Assembly: GCA_030427485.1 (NCBI GenBank)
Contig: JAUICG010000026.1
Coordinates: 1 to 64,000 of the forward strand
Source: Gammaproteobacteria bacterium
GTDB taxonomy: Bacteria; Pseudomonadota; Gammaproteobacteria; Pseudomonadales; Halieaceae
DNA length: 64,000 nucleotides
Direction of reading: 5' to 3'
The position numbers were made by a program, and so were the translations under genes. Positions 1 through 8,094 of the stretch are shown here, piece by piece (position 1 is the stretch's first letter; every line of letters begins with the position of its first letter). The notes under the pieces are model-generated. The model saw only the letters and a list, made by a program, of their open reading frames with translations. It made no database searches and was not told the origin of the DNA.

Positions 1-361
1 CCAGGGCGTCACCGTCGGAGCGCACAGCGACCTCGGCGGTTCCTCGAGCACCATGGGCACGCTTTCCGGCGGTGGCGAGATCGTCATCAGCATCGGTGAG
101 CATTGTCTGATCGGCGCCAATGCCGGTATCGGTATCCCGTTGGGCGATCGCTGCACGGTTGAGGCCGGGCTGTTCGTCACCGCGGGCACCAAGGTGACCC
201 TGCTGGACAGCGATGGCATGCCGGCTGAGAGCGCCAAGGCGCGGGATCTCGCCGGCAAATCCGACCTGTTGTTTCGCCGTAACTCCAGCACGGGCGCGGT
301 GGAATGCCTGACCAATCGCACCGCCGTGGAGTTGAACGAAGAATTGCACGCGCATAACTGA
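1..361 (+). CDS. dapD: DapD, tetrahydrodipicolinate N-succinyltransferase (C-terminal part)
   Basis: This is the C-terminal 119 residues of 2,3,4,5-tetrahydropyridine-2,6-dicarboxylate N-succinyltransferase, open at the left edge and read in the frame that starts at base 2. The enzyme transfers succinyl from succinyl-CoA to tetrahydrodipicolinate in the succinylase branch of lysine and meso-DAP synthesis. Visible are the LGGSSSTMGTLSGGG stretch and left-handed beta-helix hexapeptide turns (IGANAGIGIPLGDRCTVEAG) typical of the family's C-terminal half. The stop codon ends at 361 and dapE can start at the very next base, so the two are probably one transcript. The N-terminal part lies outside the window. 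Confidence 0.93.
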   Translation, partial: QGVTVGAHSDLGGSSSTMGTLSGGGEIVISIGEHCLIGANAGIGIPLGDRCTVEAGLFVTAGTKVTLLDSDGMPAESAKARDLAGKSDLLFRRNSSTGAVECLTNRTAVELNEELHAHN

Positions 362-1534
362 GTGCGAGAGCGGGTATCGGGCGACGTGGACAAAACACTG
401 GAACTCTGTTGCGAGCTGATTCGCCGTCCCTCGGTAACGCCTGAGGATGCTGGCTGCCAGGCGTATATGATGGAGCGTCTGCGCGCGATCGGCTTCACCT
501 GCACCGAACTGCGGTTTGGTGACGTGAGTAATTTCTGGGCGGAGCGCGGAGCGCAGGGCCCGATACTGGTGTTTGCCGGACACACCGATGTGGTACCGAC
601 CGGGCCGCTTGCCCAATGGCATTCTCCGCCGTTCGAACCCACGCTGCGCGACGGCGTATTATACGGACGCGGCAGCGCCGATATGAAAGGCAGCCTCGCG
701 GCCATGCTTGTCGCCTGCGAGGAATTCGTGGCCGAGCACCCGCATCACCCGGGCCGGATCGGTTTCCTGATCACGTCAGACGAGGAAGGGCCGGCCGTCG
801 ATGGCACTGTCAAAGTACTCGACTACCTGCACGAGCATGGCAAAACCATAGACTGGTGCGTGGTAGGAGAACCTTCGAGTTCACACGCTCTGGCTGACGT
901 CATCAAGAACGGCCGCCGCGGCTCATTGGGCGCAACCCTGACAGTGCACGGCGTGCAGGGACATATCGCCTACCCGCACCTGGCCGACAACCCCATCCAC
1001 CGGGTACTACCCGCCCTGCACGCACTGACATCCGAGCATTGGGATGCCGGCAACGCTTTTTTCCCGCCTACGTCCATGCAGGTTTCGAATATCAATGGCG
1101 GCACCGGAGCCACGAATGTCATTCCGGGCGAGGTGCAGGTGGTGTTCAACTTCCGCTACTCGACCGAGGTGACGGAACGGGAACTGCGCGAGCGCACGGA
1201 GACAATCCTGCAAGCGCATGGGCTGGATTACACCATCGACTGGCAGCTGAGCGGCCAGCCGTTCCTGACCGCCAGTGGAGAACTGGTAGACGCGACGGTC
1301 GACAGTATCCTCGAAATTACCGGGCGCTCGCCCGAGCTTTCAACGGCCGGGGGCACTTCCGACGGTCGCTTTATTGCGCCCACCGGAGCCCAGGTAGTTG
1401 AGCTTGGCCCCGTCAACGCGAGCATCCACAAGCTCAATGAGCACGTGCTCGCGGCGGATCTCCCCCGGCTGTCGGCGATGTACAAGGGGATACTGGCACG
1501 CCTGCTGCTACAAACTGTCCAGTTGTCCCTGTAA
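362..1534 (+). CDS. dapE: DapE, succinyl-diaminopimelate desuccinylase
   Basis: This M20-family metallopeptidase (390 aa) hydrolyses N-succinyl-LL-diaminopimelate to LL-DAP and succinate, the step after DapD and DapC. Metal and catalytic motifs are in order: FAGHTDVVPTG (H74, D76), GRGSADMKG (bridging D107), SDEEGP (catalytic E141, metal E142), GEPSSSH, GGTSDGRF and a C-terminal NASIHKLNEHV with the last metal His. Length is near the usual 375-380. The start drawn is the GTG directly after the dapD stop. A second in-frame GTG at 386 gives VDKTLELCCELI, which matches the usual N-terminus better and may be the true start. The last 27 bases overlap the convergent SDR gene. Confidence 0.95.
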   Translation: MRERVSGDVDKTLELCCELIRRPSVTPEDAGCQAYMMERLRAIGFTCTELRFGDVSNFWAERGAQGPILVFAGHTDVVPTGPLAQWHSPPFEPTLRDGVLYGRGSADMKGSLAAMLVACEEFVAEHPHHPGRIGFLITSDEEGPAVDGTVKVLDYLHEHGKTIDWCVVGEPSSSHALADVIKNGRRGSLGATLTVHGVQGHIAYPHLADNPIHRVLPALHALTSEHWDAGNAFFPPTSMQVSNINGGTGATNVIPGEVQVVFNFRYSTEVTERELRERTETILQAHGLDYTIDWQLSGQPFLTASGELVDATVDSILEITGRSPELSTAGGTSDGRFIAPTGAQVVELGPVNASIHKLNEHVLAADLPRLSAMYKGILARLLLQTVQLSL

Positions 1535-2263
1535 GCCCGACCGGGCGATACTGCGGTTGCTGTCACCGGGCACCACCAGTACCCTGCCGGCACCCAGCGC
1601 ATCGAGGCTCGCCGCGACCACGGCTTCGCTTGTCAACCACATGTGATCGGGAATCCGGCTGCGATCGAAGCGCTTCTCCCCCGACATCGAATCGTGAAAT
1701 TCCGTATGCGTAAACCCCGGACAGAGGGCCTGCACCTCGATGCCACTGTCGGCCAGTTCCGCCTGCAAAGACTGGGAGTAGTAATTGAGGAACGCCTTGG
1801 ATGCGCCGTAAACGGCCATATTCTCCCCCGAAACAAAGGCGCCAAGGGATGACACGTTAATGATTGTCCCGCCCCCCTGCTCCCGCATGAAAGGTATCGC
1901 GGCACGACACAGCGTAATGGTGGCGTCGATATGCAAACTCACCATCGAGCGCTGACAATCGATTGGCAGGGCATCGAAACGCCCGAGCGCGCCGAAACCG
2001 GCGTTGTTCACCAGGTAGTTCACCGGGCCTCGCTGGCGGATTGCCTCCAGCGTTCTGGCGACGCCCTCGATACTTTCCAGGTCGGCAACGAGACATTGGA
2101 CTTCCGCGTTGCCGGCCAGCTCAGCGGCCAGCGCGAGAAGGCGCTCTTCGCGGCGCGCCACCGCTATGATGACATCACAACGCGCGGCCAACTGCCGACA
2201 AAACTCCGCCCCCAGACCGGATGACGCGCCGGTGACCAACGCGGTTACTTTGTTACCAGACAT
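1508..2263 (-). CDS. SDR-family oxidoreductase
   Basis: A classical short-chain dehydrogenase/reductase of 251 aa. It has the cofactor motif TGASSGLG at residues 11-18, the NNAG motif near 86, catalytic Ser139, Tyr152 and Lys156 (YxxxK), and the PG motif after the active site. The basic residues following beta-strand 2 (ARREER) suggest NADP(H) preference, which is an inference. Substrate is not predictable. The start is supported by an AGGAG box five bases upstream of the ATG. Its 3' end runs 27 bases into dapE on the other strand, so the two messages are complementary at their ends. The 111-base gap to rsmJ shows no clear element. Confidence 0.85.
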   Translation of the reverse strand: MSGNKVTALVTGASSGLGAEFCRQLAARCDVIIAVARREERLLALAAELAGNAEVQCLVADLESIEGVARTLEAIRQRGPVNYLVNNAGFGALGRFDALPIDCQRSMVSLHIDATITLCRAAIPFMREQGGGTIINVSSLGAFVSGENMAVYGASKAFLNYYSQSLQAELADSGIEVQALCPGFTHTEFHDSMSGEKRFDRSRIPDHMWLTSEAVVAASLDALGAGRVLVVPGDSNRSIARSGLQGQLDSL

Positions 2264-2374
2264 GAATACTCCTGTTTAGCGTGAATGTAAGGAAACTTGC
2301 CGGACTATCCGAGCTAGCGGCATCAGACTATGTACCAAGTGGGAGCAGCATGCGCTTGCTCGCGAAGAAAGCCT

Positions 2375-3181
2375 CTACAACTTGCGATGCACATAGACAT
2401 CGTAACGCACTGACTTGCCACGGATACTGTGCGATGGTTGCTGCGCGGCAAGGCTCGGTGCTTTCGCGGGACGTTTGACCACCACCCTGGCCGTACCCTG
2501 TCGCAGAGCCCACAACAGCAGCGCGTCCGCATCTTGCGGGTCGGCGGCTGGCTGCAACAGGGTTTGCAGCAATGTCATCTCTTTTTTTACCGCCGCGCTT
2601 TTACGCCGCGGTGGAAACATCGGATCGAGGTAAATAGTGTCCACCTCCCGCAAGCAGGCAGACTCCACCTCCCGGGCATCACCGTGGTGCAGACGCATGC
2701 GCTCGACCACGGCCGCCAGCCAGGCATCGCCGTTTGCAGCGGCGAGCCGCAAACCCGAGCGCAACAGTTCTACAACGACTGCCTCTCGTTCGCAGAGCAA
2801 TACCTCGCAGCCCAGGTCAGCGAGCACGAAAGCGTCCCTACCCAGCCCGGCCGTCGCATCCAATACCCGTAACACGGCTTTCTTACCCTGCCCAACGGCC
2901 CTGCCCAGCAGTTCTCGAGCCCCGGAAGCGCGCCGGTGGCGCATCCCGGCACTACCGAAATCCACCAGCACGGGACCCGGTGCGCCGCGACCCGTGAGTT
3001 GAACACGAAGCAGCCGGTCATCGACAATCAGCAGCGCGACTGCAGCCGCACATTCGGCAGCGTCGATGCCAGTGGCCAGCAGTGGCAGTTCAAGCCGCCG
3101 CGCAAGCGCGGCAGCCTGGGCGGAATACGCCGCGGCAGCGGCCGATACCGCCAGTTCAGGAGGCCCGAAATTGCTCTGCAA
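2375..3181 (-). CDS. rsmJ: RsmJ, 16S rRNA (guanine1516-N2)-methyltransferase
   Basis: This SAM-dependent methyltransferase modifies G1516 of 16S rRNA. Key features are the SAM-binding motif DATAGLGRDAFVLA, the acidic residue at the end of the next strand (LLCERE), and a catalytic-type DPMFPPR motif preceded by DTIYL. This set and the 268-aa length fit RsmJ/YhiQ. The C-terminus, with VVKRPAKAP and SVRYDVYVHRKL, also matches. The start is a TTG 15 bases after the stop of the HD gene, without an obvious Shine-Dalgarno, so the exact N-terminus is uncertain. It is third in a minus-strand operon after the cyclase-like and HD genes. Placing a housekeeping rRNA methylase there is probably incidental. 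Confidence 0.88.
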   Translation of the reverse strand: MQSNFGPPELAVSAAAAAYSAQAAALARRLELPLLATGIDAAECAAAVALLIVDDRLLRVQLTGRGAPGPVLVDFGSAGMRHRRASGARELLGRAVGQGKKAVLRVLDATAGLGRDAFVLADLGCEVLLCEREAVVVELLRSGLRLAAANGDAWLAAVVERMRLHHGDAREVESACLREVDTIYLDPMFPPRRKSAAVKKEMTLLQTLLQPAADPQDADALLLWALRQGTARVVVKRPAKAPSLAAQQPSHSIRGKSVRYDVYVHRKL

Positions 3182-3196
3182 CGGGTAGGATGCCGC

Positions 3197-4099
3197 TCAT
3201 AGGCTTCCAGCGCGCGCCAGCATCGCCAGCAGGCCGCGACAGTTCTCCTCTATGGCGTCCATGTAGAGGTGACGACCACCGAAGTGGTCCGCTGCGTAGC
3301 GGTGCACGCCGTCGAAATGACCGTTCAGGCGCACCTCGATCGCGGTGCGCATGAATTCAGGCGTCTCATCCAATAACTGCTCGGCGTTACGATAGACAAC
3401 GCCTTTGTAGCCGTCCTCGCAGTCTTCACCCGCCAGCCCGCCGGCGGTAAACTCTTCGTACAGGTAATCCCGGCATTTTTGAATGTACTCGAGATCAGCC
3501 ATCTGCGCGATAAGGTCAGCCGTGCCCAGCAGTTTTCCCAGCAGGTGCTCGCGCTCGCTGGCCACCGTCACATCGGATGGATCAACTTCGTAGCCCGTAA
3601 AATGCATGATCCGGGTGCAGGGTCCCACCATGTAGTCCAGCCCTACCGTCGGCAGGTAGGCCGTGACAAACCGGATGCCGCGGCTCACATGGACCCGTGT
3701 ATATGCCGCGCCATTGTTGTGGCGATTGTCTCGCGTTCGCCTGATATAGCCGGAGTCGTGGAACAGTGCCGCGGCAATGCCGATCATGGCCATTTCCGGC
3801 CCCAGCGCGTTGTCCGCTGGCTGGCTGCGCTCATGTCCATCCAGCAGGCGCGCCATCGCCAGCGTCACATCAAGGACATGCTGCGCATTGTGATAGCGAA
3901 CATCACAGGCGCGATACCCGGGGTAGGCGCCTTTGTAGAGTCGATCGAAATCGTGAAACAAAACGCCCAAAGGCGATAAATCAAAGCCCGGATAGCACGC
4001 TGCCAGCAGAGAGGTCACCGTACTGGCGACATTTACCGGGTCGGAGACGTCAACCGTGTTACTGACATCCATGTGTCCGGCCCGTTCTACAATCCCCAT
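3197..4099 (-). CDS. HD-domain phosphohydrolase resembling class I cyclic-nucleotide phosphodiesterases
   Basis: A 300-aa soluble protein with a metal-dependent HD domain. The first metal motif reads RYHNAQHVLDV (residues about 68-78), the same YHNxxHxxDV layout that marks eukaryotic class I cyclic-nucleotide phosphodiesterases. The HD dyad follows in AALFHDSGY (H114, D115), and a later Asp sits in GTADLIAQM (D195), matching the ADL metal ligand of that class. I chose the ATG at 4099, preceded by GAGG at good spacing. A GTG at 4117 would lengthen it by six residues and overlap the upstream gene. It follows the cyclase-like gene by 7 bases, so a role in cyclic-nucleotide turnover is a reasonable inference. 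The substrate is unknown. Confidence 0.72.
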   Translation of the reverse strand: MGIVERAGHMDVSNTVDVSDPVNVASTVTSLLAACYPGFDLSPLGVLFHDFDRLYKGAYPGYRACDVRYHNAQHVLDVTLAMARLLDGHERSQPADNALGPEMAMIGIAAALFHDSGYIRRTRDNRHNNGAAYTRVHVSRGIRFVTAYLPTVGLDYMVGPCTRIMHFTGYEVDPSDVTVASEREHLLGKLLGTADLIAQMADLEYIQKCRDYLYEEFTAGGLAGEDCEDGYKGVVYRNAEQLLDETPEFMRTAIEVRLNGHFDGVHRYAADHFGGRHLYMDAIEENCRGLLAMLARAGSL

Positions 4100-4106
4100 G
4101 GCAGCC

Positions 4107-5582
4107 TCAGTCCTCACTCATTGTATTGGGCGCGTTCTTTTTGAGTAATCCCGCCAGATCGTCAAACAGTTCCTCGGCGCTTGGCGCGGCTTCGATAGGC
4201 TCCCTGGAAGGCGCTTCGATGGGCTCCTCTTCAATACCTGCGGGCAGCGCCCGCTGATCCAGTCCGAGTGCCAGTTTCCTTCCCGCCAGGTCAATTTCGA
4301 TCTCCAGGTTGTAGGCAAAACGCGACAGGCCGTGTTTGTCCACAATTCGAAAACGCCTTGGTCGAGAATCGCCATCCGCTCCAGCCCCCTCTGTCAGCCG
4401 ACAGGAGATCGCATCGATGTGCTTGCCGGAAAGCTGGATACCCTGGAGCGAAGGCAGCATACGGCTGCAGGCATTCACGAACGTGACGGCGGAGACCGCC
4501 GATATCGATTTTACCGTGCTGGATCCCCAACGCGCCGGTTCGCAGTGGAAATCCCCGATCAGCACCTGGTTCGCCTTGGCCAGGTCCAGCATGCGCGCCA
4601 GATCGATGGTGACATCGCCGACAATATAACTGAACACCGAGGGGTTGACGCCCTCCGCCTGGTAAAGCTCGTAGTGCCCGGCGATATGATATCCCGTGCG
4701 AATTACCGGCACGGTATGGCCTTTGGATGCCACCTGGGCCACCATGTTGTCCGCCACCACTAGCAGCATGAAAACGAATAGATCCTGGTTTGCGCTGGGG
4801 CTGAAATCACGATTCCAGATGTAGTAGCCATCACCTGTCGTAGTACGTGCGAAATTGATCTCAATCCCTTGCGCGAGCAACTTGTTGTAGGCGGAGTTGA
4901 GGGAATAAGACAGGCTGTTCAACTGGCTCGCCTGTTCAAACGGCGTGTAGAGGGAGAAGTCGACAATATCGAACAGGATGACGGCCCTGTTCTCGACATA
5001 GCTGAGACCGTAACGCTTGATTACCTGCTCTACTGCCTGCAGAACCTGGGGTTCCTCCGACAACGCCGAGTCGAGTTTGATAAACGTGGGGGAGACATCC
5101 AGCCGCGCGCTGATTTCGAACAGCGCCTCCCGGGTTTTGCGCCGCTCTCCCGAAATAAGCTGCCGGATAAACGCCTCGTTCTCGCGGCTTTGGTCCGTGG
5201 TGGTATCCACGTCGGCGCAATAATTTCCGAGAAAGTAATGCGGCACAAATATGACCAGCACGCCCCGTTCATCGCAGCTCCAGCACAATACGATGTTCTG
5301 GCCCATGCGCCACTGGCGGCGCAGTGTGGTTTCCAGCGACTTGAGATTGCCGCGTTGCACGATGCTGATGGCATTCAGTGAATCGTCTGGGCCGCCGGAC
5401 TTCTTCCCGGCGGCGCTGCCCTCGCCAGGCACCATCTGTCCCGGACCGCCTTTGTCACTGAATGTTGGCATGTTGAAATAGGCCCCCATAGGATCGAAGT
5501 TGTGGTGAATTAATTCACGACTACTGGCATTATAGGGGTCTGTCGGCGTGGTAGCCACGTCTGAGCCATTGGAACTTGTCAC
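4107..5582 (-). CDS. Class III nucleotide cyclase-like protein with degenerate active site
   Basis: A 491-aa soluble protein. Residues 1-70 are low complexity. Residues 71-190 form an unassigned region containing CWSCDERGVLVIFVP. Residues 198-350 resemble a class III cyclase catalytic domain. Both metal Asp positions are present: ILFDIVDFS (D205) and TTTGDGYYIW (D251). The helix GDVTIDLARMLDLAK keeps Arg330, but the transition-state Asn is Ile326 and the Lys that usually selects ATP is Thr247. It may therefore have changed specificity, bind nucleotide only, or be inactive. The C-terminal 60 residues are Glu/Pro rich, ending in a short helix. The start is a GTG with a weak ribosome site. It heads the operon with the PDE-like HD gene. 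Confidence 0.65.
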   Translation of the reverse strand: MTSSNGSDVATTPTDPYNASSRELIHHNFDPMGAYFNMPTFSDKGGPGQMVPGEGSAAGKKSGGPDDSLNAISIVQRGNLKSLETTLRRQWRMGQNIVLCWSCDERGVLVIFVPHYFLGNYCADVDTTTDQSRENEAFIRQLISGERRKTREALFEISARLDVSPTFIKLDSALSEEPQVLQAVEQVIKRYGLSYVENRAVILFDIVDFSLYTPFEQASQLNSLSYSLNSAYNKLLAQGIEINFARTTTGDGYYIWNRDFSPSANQDLFVFMLLVVADNMVAQVASKGHTVPVIRTGYHIAGHYELYQAEGVNPSVFSYIVGDVTIDLARMLDLAKANQVLIGDFHCEPARWGSSTVKSISAVSAVTFVNACSRMLPSLQGIQLSGKHIDAISCRLTEGAGADGDSRPRRFRIVDKHGLSRFAYNLEIEIDLAGRKLALGLDQRALPAGIEEEPIEAPSREPIEAAPSAEELFDDLAGLLKKNAPNTMSED

Positions 5583-5618
5583 TTTTCATTGTCCCGTGTT
5601 TCGCAAGGAGCAGCTGGC

Positions 5619-6119
5619 ATGCCGCAACGCCTGGTTTTATTGTTCATTGTTCCAGCGTATTTCCTGTTGTCCGCCTGCCAGGGTTATGACGTCAGACTGA
5701 ACGACAAAGTTGTCTATGCACCCAAACCCCTGTTTCACGATTACGCGGTAACTGATGCGGGGTTGAACAGCTGCCTGGAACAGGCCATCAATGACGGCAT
5801 GATCACCAATGCGCAGCAGCTGACCACACTCGATTGCAGTTTTGCGGGCATCAGCAACCTTGAAGGCCTCTCCGTGTTCAGTGGTCTCACGGTACTGCGC
5901 CTTTCCGCCAATAAAGTCCGCAACCTCGTGGAACTGACACAAATTACCACATTGGAGGCGCTGTACCTGGACGACAACCAGGTCGTCGACCCCGTACCGC
6001 TGGACCAGTTGCCCGCCCTGCGACATCTCGATCTGTCCGGCAATTCCGCACTCCAGTGTCCGCGACCGGGAAGCCTCGCCCAGGTAACCACAATCATCTT
6101 GCCGACGCACTGCCTCTGA
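5619..6119 (+). CDS. Leucine-rich-repeat lipoprotein
   Basis: A 166-aa predicted lipoprotein. The signal peptide MPQRLVLLFIVPAYFLLSAC ends in a lipobox with Cys20. Residues 75-150 contain about four leucine-rich repeats of the LxxLxxLxxLxLxxN type (GLTVLRLSANKVRNL, TLEALYLDDNQV, ALRHLDLSGNS), followed by a C-terminal Cys pair. LRR proteins of this size usually bind other proteins in the envelope; no partner is evident. I chose the ATG at 5619 because AAGGAG lies eight bases before it and the signal peptide begins there. An upstream TTG at 5589 is less likely. It is divergent from the cyclase-like gene with only 36 bases between, so their promoters must overlap or lie within coding sequence. 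Confidence 0.78.
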   Translation: MPQRLVLLFIVPAYFLLSACQGYDVRLNDKVVYAPKPLFHDYAVTDAGLNSCLEQAINDGMITNAQQLTTLDCSFAGISNLEGLSVFSGLTVLRLSANKVRNLVELTQITTLEALYLDDNQVVDPVPLDQLPALRHLDLSGNSALQCPRPGSLAQVTTIILPTHCL

Positions 6120-6274
6120 CAGCGCGGCGGACCGCCACCGGGGAATGGTATACCCCGAAAGCGGCAGCTTATCGCAAGCGCAGACGACGCGACAGCCCCG
6201 GGCAATTTTTGCCGGCGGGAACGGGAGGCGATTCACATTTCTCGCAAATTCCGGCAGGCGCGGCAGCCGCTATA

Positions 6275-7039
6275 TCAGGCCTCAGCCAGATCGAGCCAGT
6301 CAAAGCCACCCGACTGTCCGGCAAAGATCACTCGATCAAGCGTATCCAGGACCGTTAGCAGCGCGCTCTCAGCCAGCGATCGGCTGTTGTTTTTCTCACT
6401 GATATGAGCGACCACCAGATGTCGCAACCGCGCGCAGTCGATCTGTCGCAACAGGTCGGCCGCCTGCAGGTTATTGAGATGCCCCCAGTCACCGCCGACA
6501 CGACGCTTGAGGTGCGGCGGATAAGGCCCATCCAGCAGCATCGGGAGGTCGTGGTTGAATTCCAGTAGCAGGCTGTGGCAGGAGCGAAAATTATCGATGA
6601 CGTGAGGGGTGATGCTACCGAGGTCGGTAAGTATACCGAGTGTGTGCTCGCCATGGCTCAGCCGGTACTGGCAAGGCTCCACCGCATCGTGGGGCACTGC
6701 TACCGCCTTGATTGACAAGCCGCCTATCACCAGCGTGTCTTCACAGTTGAACAGGCGTTGATCGTATCCGCCATCACAACGTCCGGTACTGAAGGTACCA
6801 TGCGTCAGATACACGGGGATTTGAAACTTGCGCGACAGGGCGGCGACACCACTGCTGTGGTCAGAGTGCTCGTGGGTTACCAGTATCGCGTCCAATTGCT
6901 GCGGCTCGACATTCAGTCTCGCCATACGCCGCACGGTTTCCCTGAGGGAAAAACCGCAGTCAATCATGACCAGGGTATCCCCGGCTCGCACCAGCGTGGC
7001 GTTGCCCCTGCTACCCGAGCCGAGAGAGGCAAACTGCAC
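6275..7039 (-). CDS. MBL-fold metallo-hydrolase (YycJ/VicX-like)
   Basis: A 254-aa metallo-beta-lactamase-fold hydrolase. The metal motif THEHSDH is at residues 55-61 (H56, H58, D60, H61). Further ligand candidates follow in VPHDAVEP and VVAHISEKNNS. The opening FASLGSGSRGNATLV, with SGSRGN, is characteristic of the YycJ/VicX/WalJ group, some of which are nucleases. The exact substrate is not predictable. It is translationally coupled to bamC: the bamC TAG and this gene's GTG share one base. It is the last gene of the minus-strand dapA-bamC operon. The roughly 155 bases beyond its end, before the LRR lipoprotein, hold short GC-rich inverted segments but no convincing terminator. Confidence 0.85.
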   Translation of the reverse strand: MQFASLGSGSRGNATLVRAGDTLVMIDCGFSLRETVRRMARLNVEPQQLDAILVTHEHSDHSSGVAALSRKFQIPVYLTHGTFSTGRCDGGYDQRLFNCEDTLVIGGLSIKAVAVPHDAVEPCQYRLSHGEHTLGILTDLGSITPHVIDNFRSCHSLLLEFNHDLPMLLDGPYPPHLKRRVGGDWGHLNNLQAADLLRQIDCARLRHLVVAHISEKNNSRSLAESALLTVLDTLDRVIFAGQSGGFDWLDLAEA

Positions 7040-8094
7040 TAGTCAATATTGCCCTTGATCATTGACAGCAGTTCCTGGCCATCGCGGTTGTCGAAGGGAG
7101 TGCTCGCATCCTGGGGCCGCAACTGGATAGTCACCGCACGTGCCGAGATACTCTGCACATTGATCACGAACGACTCGCCAACCATCGGCCTGTCGTCGTC
7201 GCTGTTCCAGAGCGAGGCCCACCAGCCCTGCTCCTCGGCCTCGGCCTCGCCCGTGAACAGCACGTAGTAGGTGCCTGTGCTGCGATCTCTATCCGTTATA
7301 TCAAAGGATGCCTCCTCCAGTGCCCGCCCAAGCGAGGCCCAGGCGCGATCAAACGGCAAATCCAGCTGCAGGTAGCTGGAGCCATCCGGACCCTCCAGCA
7401 TCGCTATTCGACCCCCGGCACTGATTCCCTGCTCGGCGATCATGGACACCGGGGCGGAATCGGCACTGTCAGCAAGGAATTGCGAGACAGCCCTCAACAT
7501 TTCCGCTGCCTGTGCCGGATCATCGGAGGTCTCCGGCCAGGGCTTGTCACCGCCCGCCTGGCTCATCTGCAGGACGTGCAGTTCACTGGTCCCGCGCTGA
7601 ACACCCTGTTCGATGCGAAACTGGAAGCGACTGCTCAGATTCTCTCCCTCGACCGTCAACCAGTTGGTCTCCATAATACCGGCCTGGGCATCGGCTCGCG
7701 CGACCTGCATGCCCGAGGCCGACATGAAATTACGCACCTGCGGCCATACCTGCCCGGGCGCAACGCCAATCAGGGCCCAGCTCGCGTCGCCCAGCTTCTG
7801 GATGCGAACGACATCCGAGCCCGCCCCGGCAGACAACGGAGTTGGCTTGGGCACCTCGAACTCACCCTGGGGAAGAAACTTGTCCTCCACCGGCGGTATC
7901 ACATAGATCTCGCGCAACGGGACGCTCTTCATCCCCTCGGGTACGGTAATCGGCGGCAGCTCCTGCGCTGCCTTGTAATCTTCAGAACGGTCGCGAAAAA
8001 CACCGTCATCACCAAAAATATAGCCGCAACCCGCACCCGAAAGCGCCAGGGCACTCAGCAAAACAGATCGCACGACTCTTGTCAGCATAACCAT
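7039..8094 (-). CDS. bamC: BamC, outer-membrane assembly lipoprotein
   Basis: A 351-aa lipoprotein of the BAM complex, which inserts beta-barrel proteins into the outer membrane. The signal peptide ends in a lipobox with the lipidated Cys at residue 23 (LSGAGC). The N-terminal unstructured segment with ELPPITVPEGM matches the part of BamC that contacts BamD. Two helix-grip domains follow (roughly residues 100-215 and 230-340). I chose the ATG at 8094 because it shares its A with the dapA stop (TGATG), a standard coupling arrangement. A GTG at 8097 and another ATG at 8088 are alternatives. The dapA-bamC order is conserved across gammaproteobacteria. Confidence 0.88.
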   Translation of the reverse strand: MVMLTRVVRSVLLSALALSGAGCGYIFGDDGVFRDRSEDYKAAQELPPITVPEGMKSVPLREIYVIPPVEDKFLPQGEFEVPKPTPLSAGAGSDVVRIQKLGDASWALIGVAPGQVWPQVRNFMSASGMQVARADAQAGIMETNWLTVEGENLSSRFQFRIEQGVQRGTSELHVLQMSQAGGDKPWPETSDDPAQAAEMLRAVSQFLADSADSAPVSMIAEQGISAGGRIAMLEGPDGSSYLQLDLPFDRAWASLGRALEEASFDITDRDRSTGTYYVLFTGEAEAEEQGWWASLWNSDDDRPMVGESFVINVQSISARAVTIQLRPQDASTPFDNRDGQELLSMIKGNID

